Source: Nelumbo lutea (Eukaryota > Streptophyta > Magnoliopsida > Proteales > Nelumbonaceae). From it: a stretch of 64,000 bases of DNA. The translations under genes were made by a program, and so were the position numbers. Location: assembly GCA_022828595.1 (NCBI GenBank), contig JAKGHH010000002.1, forward strand, positions 104,529,254 through 104,593,253, written 5' to 3'. The notes under the pieces are model-generated. The model was not told where the DNA came from. It ran no database searches and saw only the letters and a list, made by a program, of their open reading frames with translations. This document shows, one piece after another, positions 56,186 through 64,000 of this stretch (position 1 is the first letter of the stretch; each line of letters starts with the position of its first letter).

Positions 56186-58059
56186 TTGTATTTGGTTTGA
56201 AGGAAAAGATGAAGAAACCTATACAAACTTTTTACAGGGCCCCTGTCTTTCCCTTCCTTTCCCTACATATTCCTTCAAACCAAAACACAGTTTAGCAAAT
56301 TGGTACCAATTATCCTAAAATGTGATAGGTGGAAACAATGTACCGGATATGGATCTATTCGACGATTTGACCCATTCACATCAGCTCTATACACATGGGG
56401 CCCATTATCAGACTGGTGTGGCTTGTCATGATTGGCCACATCATCCAAGGTCTTTGAAGTTTGAACCGGTGGTTCCAAACCTTCTATTTGTACCAGACGA
56501 ATATTTTTAATATTATAACCCTTGTACCACCATGAATTTCAATTTTCTCTACTTTTAATATTTTTATCTGCATTGAAGGCTAGATATTGTAGATGAATGT
56601 TGAGAGTAGGTACTACAATAATGAAACTTTGCCTTGACCTATGTTCTAATATGTTGAGCTAAAAATTAATAAACAAAAGTAATAAAATATTTAGCTTAAT
56701 AAGCAGAAGTGACCTCCTACCTTTTATGTATTAATGTATTAGCTAAGAGATGCCGAATGTCAACTAGTTAGCCAACTTCTACAAGCCATGATCGAGAGAG
56801 AGAGATCCAACGGAACCAATTATGTTCGTTTTAGTTCCATGATTTTGTTCTCATTAATAATTGGATCAATTTTCGTTCTTATTTGTTTAGAATTTAATAA
56901 TTGGATCAGTTTTATATACATATATAACTTTTTATTATATTTTATATCTGAAATGGTAAATTTAGTAAATAATATATAAGATAATATTAATTAAAAATAC
57001 TTAATTTATTAACATATAAATAATTTATTAATTTACTGTCATTTTTATTAAGTTTATAACATCAAAATCCAAAATCAAAGTTATTTTCTAAATACAAAAT
57101 ATAAGGCAATATAATCGGGTCTATCGGATCAGACCCGATACCAATTGGGTCTCCTGTCCCGACCCAGACCCAACCCGTTCAGAGCCCTAACTACCTTTGA
57201 GCCTTGATCGGTTGGTTTAACCGCAAAGTTACACTGGTCTAGTTTAGGAGGGCGGTTCAAACCTGGCTGCTCTGTTTTTTTTTGGTTTGTCCGACTCTGG
57301 GATCAGATCAAGATCTAGGGTTTTCCGGTAAAAGATCTAAGGGTTTTAGTGGTCCAATTTCTGCCCAAATTTTAATAAACCAGTCCTTCACTCTCCTATC
57401 ATTGTAGGGATGCCACCTGGCAACTTCTGACCCGACCTGCCAATCTGATCTCCTTGGTCTCTCCAGCTCAGGTTCGGCATCTCCAGTCTAGTACGTCCTT
57501 TCTTTATCAAAGAATATTGTTCTAATGACCAATCCACCCATAATATAAAGACACAAACACCCTTCACACACAGCCTTCCAATCCTAAAATATTCTGAAAC
57601 CCTAATCCCAAAATTGGGCATTTCTAGATAAACCCAATATGGCCCGGTCCAACCAGAAAACCAGGCCGTCCTTTGTTCTAGGAATTGGGAACATGTGATG
57701 TGAACTTTTCTCGCTTGGAATGTCTCAATTAATGGGAGCAACTGGATATGCCTCCACTGAGCCTTCATAAATTCGGAAAGAGAAAGGAGTACTCTTTTAC
57801 TTCTTTAATCAGATCCGGATCGGACGTGCCAACGAAGTTCTACAGACTGAGTTTTGGTGGTATTTCATCTATACCGGATCACTAACGTCACTAAAATAAA
57901 AAAGGGAAAATGAAAGAAAATTAATTTCCAAGAAAATCGTGTCCGCTTCCTGCCTGGGAGGAAAAATGTGAGCTTGAGCTATTTCTCATTCTCGTGTATC
58001 GCGAGATGTCGGAGTGTTTCTCGTCTGGTTGGTGTCGACTGTGTCGCGTGTCTCTGAAT
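56186..58059. other. Intergenic; no gene recognised
   Basis: A GGGTCT/GACCCG-rich patch lies near 57118-57180. An open minus frame of 126 codons (57388-57768) has no recognisable domain and is left unannotated. The last 300 bases lead into the BIG BROTHER-type promoter. Confidence 0.4.
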
Positions 58060-58063
58060 CTCA

Positions 58064-58072
58064 GCATAAAAG
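58064..58072 (+). promoter_or_regulatory. Candidate TATA box of the BIG BROTHER-type gene
   Basis: GCATAAAAG lies about 30 bases before a (GA)n tract (58094-58129) that would fall in the 5'UTR. The long leader to the ATG at 59368 is probably spliced: plausible junctions are CATTCAG/GTAATC at 58914 and a small exon bounded by TTTCTGTACAG and GAAG/GTAATG (about 59150-59182). The last one is TTACTGTAG at about 59343. Confidence 0.4.
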
Positions 58073-58087
58073 CGCCACAAGAGAGAG

Positions 58088-58132
<45 letters not shown>

Positions 58133-59367
58133 GAGATGGAGACCCATTCTCTTTCGTTTTCGTGTGCTAATCTTCAGAGCCGATGAGCTCGTTCGTCCGT
58201 TTTCTATGTTCTTTCTAATCATATAGATCAAAGTCAGTTCTCAAATCTTTCATTTTCTTTCCTTCTCTTGCCTAGAATTATATTCTTTCGTTTTTTCTGT
58301 TCTGCTTCGTCTGCTTTCCCTGTTTAATCTTCTCTTTCGTCTTATTGTTTTGGTTTCTTGTTTCTCCTTGTTGATCGATTGAGCAATTCAACATTCTTAG
58401 CTTTTCAGCAAGGATATCTCTGAGAATTGATGGAGAATGTGGTATAAATGGCCTCTATTGCTGTGCTCTTATTTTTATTTTTATTTTATTTTCACGCAGT
58501 GGTTGCAGGGGTGGAAACGTCAGTGCAAACCATTGTTATCAGCTCTTTAGTGGCATCAACTTTATTTTTTGGACGTAAAAACTATTTTTTCTCTAAATTC
58601 TTTCTGGTTGTATAGATTTCTTGTAGGGTGATCGCGGGAAATCAGGAGTCAGGACATATTTGATGGAAACGAGCAGAGTTGTTGTTAGATGAGGTGTGGT
58701 ATCTACTTTTCCTACAACAAGATTTTAGTTTTGTATTTTAAAGAATATATCACGGAAATGTCTTAATGACTGCGTCAGTTTGCCCAGGATTCTAAAATTT
58801 CCTTTATGTTTTGCTTAAAGATTTCAGAAAACGGAAGAGAGCGATCAATGCTGGCTCATACCTCGTGAGATCAGTGTTTTCTGCCCTAGTATTCCGACAT
58901 TCAGGTAATCTTTTGCTACCAACTTCTCTGCGTCAGGATCGGATCGACTGAAATCCGTACTTCATGTAAATGTGCTACAGCCGATTGTTTCTTGGATTAT
59001 TCAGTCCATAATTTCAAGCGCTTAAATGCTCTTGGAAAATCTACGTGTACTTGGCAAGGATCAGGGAATTCTTTAGAGCTATTACGAAATGAGGTTTAGC
59101 TGCTTAGTTCTGATTGCTCTGTTTTTGTTTTGCTGTTTTTTCTGTACAGGGAATAGCCGAATAGGAGAAAGCAAGAAGTGAAGGTAATGACGAACAATTG
59201 ATCTTCTTTAACTGTCTTGGATGAATTTTCTCTCCTAATATCAGAAATAGCAATTCGGCTTTCTCAATGCTTTCCTTCTCTTCCCTTCGGGACTCAGGTT
59301 TTTTAATGATCTTAATTCTGAAGGTTAGACTTACTTTACTGTAGACATCTAAAACGAGTGGTTCAAC

Positions 59368-62300
59368 ATGGACGGGAACCGACAGATGGAGGTTCATTAC
59401 ATCGACACTGGATTTCCGTACACTATTACCCAGAGTTTTATGGATTTGTTCGAAGGTCTTACATACTCTCAGGCGGATTTTCCTCTTGCAGCAACTATAC
59501 ATGATCAGGTACTAGTCTTTTCGATGTACCTTCAATTCCTTGGTCCTTAATAAGTTGGTCAAATAGCCCTTCTTAGATTCTTTATGCTTAGTCACGATCA
59601 AATTCAAATCTGGTAGTTGATGTTGCTCATGGGTTGTGGTTGTTTCATATTGTGTATAAGGGGTTTTTTCTTGGTCTATTGGAGATAAAGAAAAAACAGA
59701 AAAGATGTTGGAAAATTGTAGGAAAGTCCATATTATAAAAAAATGTGGAGTCCTTAGTTCATCCTTTTAAAATATTTATAGAAAAGGGGAATTCAATTGT
59801 TTGTTTCTATCAAGTTGCTTATATCATTTGATTGACTTTGAATGTCAACTTTAAACACTGTCCTCGAGTGAATCTTCTTCACAACAAAATTTTCTTTTGT
59901 TTTGTTCTAAATATGCAGGAGAGTGCATACTGGTCAACGCATGCAAATTCATACAAGTTTGGAACATCAGGTCCAGGGAGTACTTCATATTATAGTGATA
60001 GTTATACCTATGAGTTAAATGATCATGTACAGAGAATAGAAGCAAGTGGGCAGGCCTGGGATAATGCTGCAACCATGAACTATGAAGATTTGACACCCAC
60101 GAATATGCATGGGAGAGAAAATTCTGGGGCAACTATACATGTTACACCTGAAGACTGTATGTGAACTCTGAATTGTGGTCATGATTTGTTTTCCTACTTA
60201 TGTTATGGGTGGAACTTTTGAGCATATTCATGATGTATTGACTTAAAAGCTTTTAACAATTTGATAAGAAATGAATTGTTAACAAGTTACATCTTAGATA
60301 ATCTCTGTAGGTAATTAAGTTACTGAGAATTCTTCCTTTTTGGTGTGCTGAACTCCTATCATCATAAAGCTTCTATCTCAAAGGTGCTGTTACTCCAAAT
60401 AGAGAGAAAATGGTAAAAATATTCTGGACAGTCTGTTCTTAGTGGTTGTAGATCAGTGGACGGTTGTAGAAGGTGTTTATGCAATGTGATGATATCCAAC
60501 TGTTTATTGACCTAGATACTTGAGCAGCAACAATATGACCCTCTGACGAGTATCTCATGATGCATATAGTGCATCAACATTTTAGATGCTATGACTGTTT
60601 TAATTGTTTATATTTCATAAGTGATCATATTGAATTTTAATTGTCATACCTTCAGTATGGAATCTAGCTTTTCATCATGGTGAACATATGTTGGTCAGTG
60701 GGTCTGCACTCTCCTTGTTGGTTTGAGTGTGCTTGTTCTTAGGCTTCATTTTTCCTGTTTACATTGGCATTACTTGATCCATTTAGTAATTTTCATTTTT
60801 TCAGATATAGGTGTAATCATAACCCATGATCCTACAATTTTGAGGAAGAATTTTTAGCAGTACTCAGTTTCACCATGTTTTTCTTTTGGATATCATGCTG
60901 AACTGTCTCCAGCCGTTTGAGAAACCAATTATTTCATCTAGTTCAATAATAATCCGTCCAGTCCAAGATGCATAGCTAATAGTAGTACACATCAGAGTTA
61001 ATGGAACCAAAACACCTGATGACCTGTGAATCCTTGGGTTGTCTCAACATGTGCATTTGGTTCATGTGTATTATTTTTTTTGGTGTCCATATATGATTTG
61101 AATCTCAAATACTTGAGTGCTAAGATTGTGTAGCATATGATGCTACAGTGTATAATCCTATAATACAATTGGTTATGCACCAACTAGTAAATGGCCCCTG
61201 CCCATCATTGTCCTGGATGCCTAATAACTTTTCCCCCTTTAGTATAAAGGAGATTGAAGACCCTTCCATCACTTTAGTGGAGTCAAACCTGTTTAAACTG
61301 CAGGTCTTAGGACAGGTGGCTACAATTAAATGTTGAGAACTGTTATATCTTTATTATATTTACTTTCCATTCTTTTGCCATTGTTGTTGCATAGTTGTCT
61401 CGTCCTATTGTTCTTTCTGGAGAATTACCATTTTAGTACATATTCCCACTTCAATATATGTCCTTTTGCAGGCATTAGAAATCAACATGATCCTAGTAGT
61501 TCTCAGGTATGAAATTTGCTTCTTAGAATTTCTTACCATTGAACAAATTTTACTTGAATGGTGTACATACATGCATACATACATGTGTAGGTTGGATATG
61601 GACATTTTTTTTCACAAAGTGGATGTTCTCAAGCTTGAACCTGTTGCATTCTCATGCCTGTCAGTCCAACTTTGATTTGGTATTGTCTAGAAGTGTTTGA
61701 TTGTTGATATACTTTTTCAAGATATTCATACATCTCATATGCAGTCCGGTATCCCCTCATAGGAATTGCAATATCAGTCTCAACTGATCATAGTATCCAT
61801 GATGCAATTTTTGCATTATCAATTTTCCTTTGATTGAGAGCCTTAATGTCTGAATCATCAGGTTTAGCTATAGACCCATCCAGATATCCCTGAAGTCATT
61901 TTGCCTCAACATAGAATTGAAAATTAAATTTCCACAAGGCATAGTTCGTACCATTGAACTTGATAGGGAGAACATCCATTCAATTTGATGCCATTAAAGA
62001 CAAAGAACAGTGATGCACACTTCAAATCATATGATAAAGAGAGGTACCTTTCAGTCAATATCCAGAAAAGGAAACTGTAAGTCTGCTGAACCAGAAGTGG
62101 ATCAAAACCATTCTAAATCACAACCGATCCAAGCCAAATCAAGGGGAAACACTAGATGTCCTCTAGGCAATACCAAACCTAAAGATTCAAGCCGATCTGA
62201 TGTTTCTACAGAGAGATCCAAGGAAAAAAAATTCTGATGGTGCAATAGTTGAGAGAACTGATCTGTATAGATCTGATCGAAGCATCCCTAGAGAAGGGGG

Positions 62301-62641
62301 TTCAAAGGCACTTGAAGAGTTCCCAATACTGTATTTATATTAAAGAAACATAAGAGGAAAAATCTACCCTCATGCATATTGCATATACTGTACTAGGCAT
62401 TGCATCAAATGGTTTTCTTATTTCTGAAATGTAATTTTAATTTGGATACTTTGTTTTAATGGTAATATTAAAATTTTATACATTTGGACTTTCATGTTTC
62501 AATTTGTCCCCCTCCCCCTAATTCACAACTTGTATATAAATGTCATTTTGGAGGTAAAAATTGAACCATTTGCCTTTGCTGTTTGAATTTTTGCAGACGT
62601 TTTGGCAAGATAATATTGACCCAGACAACATGACTTATGAG
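59368..62641 (+). CDS. BB: BIG BROTHER-type RING E3 ubiquitin ligase, first four coding exons (3' end outside the window)
   Basis: In Arabidopsis BIG BROTHER restricts organ size through ubiquitination. Exons: 59368-59508 (47 codons, MEVHYIDTGFPYTITQSFMD), 59919-60156 (AYWSTHANSYKFGTSG), 61472-61506 (IRNQHDPSSSQ) and 62597-62641 (TFWQDNIDPDNMTYE). All junctions are GT-AG and the sum (459 nt) is in phase; exon 2 ends after one base of a cysteine codon that exon 3 completes. The HYxxTGFPY start, the NxYKFG segment, and HDPxSxQ leading to WQDxIDPDxMTYE are the family's conserved N-terminal half. The catalytic RING, which should follow as KCxICxxxY-type sequence, is not in the window; the intron after 62641 runs past 64000. 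No defect is seen. Family assignment is from remembered motifs. Confidence 0.82.
61930..62330 (+). other. Exon-like stretch in BIG BROTHER intron 3
   Basis: In contrast to its AT-rich surroundings, this stretch is more balanced in base content. It reads with few stops as serine, lysine and arginine-rich peptide (SRGNTRCPLGNTKPKDSSRS, then after a frame change VERTDLYRSDRSIPREG). It may be a captured gene fragment or old retroelement gag. I do not recognise it. Confidence 0.25.
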
Positions 62642-63274
62642 GTTTGCTACATACACTTTTCATACAATGCTATGAATGAGAATTCCTTGACAAATAACTT
62701 GTACTTGAAATAACCTTTGGATATGATGAATATGGCAATGGATTTTATTTCCTATTATGGATTGTACCATCACATCTAGAAGATTCTTATATTCAACTCT
62801 TTCTCTGTTCTCCTCGTGTGGTACAATTGAATTTGATCATTGCCATGAATAGCACTTGTACTTTTCTGAGCTTTATATTAGCTTCTTGGAAGAGTGTAGG
62901 GAATAATTATGTTCCTTGAATATGGATTGAGCTACCTATATCTCTTTGCATCACCTTCACTTGGAGAAAAGTAGAAAATACAACTTTAGTTTTCAAATGC
63001 CAAGACAATCTTTCATTTGAAATTCTGAGGGAAGGACCAGGTGGCCTCTTTTTCCTGGGTTTGCCCCCTTTAGAATACAGGAATGTTCTATGTGCCAATT
63101 TAGCTTTGTTGTTAATAATTGCTATTGGTTATTATCTTTGACTTCTTTTGTTCACTGCTTGTTTAACAATAGGACAGGACACTGGTGAATCCATAGTTTG
63201 TGAATATTTGTCCATGCTTATGCACTCCTGGTAGACTTGTTAGGATGCAACATCCAGTTTCTATCAGTTCCCTG

Positions 63275-63509
63275 CAAGGACTAAAATATTAATATACCCG
63301 ATACCCAAAGTTTGGTATCGGTGCATATTGATATCACCTATGCTCCACTTTTTTCTCAACATTTTTCTTTTTTTGATTTTATAGGGCATTAAAGGAATGT
63401 GAGAAGGTACCTTGAAGTTTTAAAACATTTAAAATATCTTGTATAGCTGTATCCATCCCTACTTGGGCGCACTGGTATGGATACGATATGCCTGATATTT
63501 TAATCCCTG
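63275..63509. mobile_element. CAAGG-family element, copy 3, in BIG BROTHER intron 4
   Basis: CAAGGACTAAAATATTAATA on the left and CAGGGATTAAAATATCAGGC on the other strand at the right, 235 bp. Flanks GTTCCCTG (63267-63274) and GTTTCCTG (63510-63517) match at seven of eight bases. Confidence 0.55.
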
Positions 63510-64000
63510 GTTTCCTGATCACCTTTTTTAAATCCGATTGCCTTTAATGTTTTATATGGATCCATACTATAGTTGGGTTCTCACTTTTGGCCTTATTTTC
63601 CTTCGAATCCAAACATATTATAGACTCATCCATCAGCATATCATAATCTTCCTTTTATAATGGGTGGTTGTAGAACTTGTGATGGGAAAAGCTGATTTAG
63701 GGGCTTACAGTCAATGCCTTATTTTTCCCAGAAATCCAAAATTGAGCATGTCAGCAATCAAAATTTGATCTGTGGTCATATACCTTGTTGATCGGTATCT
63801 GTGGTCATATACATTCATTATCATGGGGATTCATGGATGAATTTATAGTGGTCAGATTTTCAAGCACAATATCTGCAACTGAATTGAATTACTTATAAAA
63901 AAAAGGAAATCTGCAATCAAATTAAGTTCACAATTGAAGATATATGGTAGGAACAGATTCAAGGTCTACCTTGTCATCTGATGGTACATGCATCCTCCTA

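Noticed and set aside
57388..57768. 126-codon minus-strand ORF
   Set aside because: No domain, no neighbour support and biased composition; open by chance as far as I can see.

Overview
This is a window of a plant nuclear genome. It is AT-rich, carries spliced genes with plant-type introns, and is dominated by transposable elements. Three host genes stand out. A 40S ribosomal protein S5 gene (RPS5) sits at 6445-7044 (+) and has no intron. A mitochondrial ADP/ATP carrier gene (AAC) has three coding exons at 37971-39482 (+) behind a roughly 4.2 kb 5'UTR intron. The first four coding exons of a BIG BROTHER-type RING E3 ligase lie at 59368-62641 (+), and its RING part lies beyond the window. The species cannot be named from the sequence; any flowering plant with abundant Tat-lineage Ty3/gypsy elements fits.

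Layout. 1-6300: AT-rich repeats, several short inverted-repeat elements, and a 2.5 kb inverted-repeat element (2626-5151) holding a broken PHO1-like SPX fragment. 6331-7240: RPS5. 7364-16500: copies of one AT-rich, Helitron-like repeat family riddled with nested DNA elements; the clearest is a hAT element (8-bp duplication) inside a foldback Mutator-like element (9-bp duplication) inside a family copy. 17540-32000: an LRR receptor kinase pseudogene on the minus strand, split by a Tat-type Ty3/gypsy retrotransposon and a partial second copy sharing one LTR. Each copy carries a spliced antisense ORF with its own TATA box. 33580-39760: the AAC gene, with an Au-like SINE in its 5' intron. 39960-43160: a further AT-rich family copy containing a second foldback element, itself containing a solo LTR. 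43480-48030: short inverted-repeat elements and the 3' end of a third Tat element (45085-46687). 48030-58060: mostly unassignable, with MITEs and local duplications. 58060-64000: the BIG BROTHER-type gene.

The host genes do not form a pathway. The strongest observations are the two nested insertions proven by perfect target-site duplications, the antisense spliced gene conserved in three Tat copies with a constant TATA-to-ATG distance of about 180 bases, the split receptor kinase, and a dispersed family of roughly 105-120 bp MITEs flanked by TTA/TAA. All coordinates were read by eye; identities to families rest on recognised motifs, not on searches.
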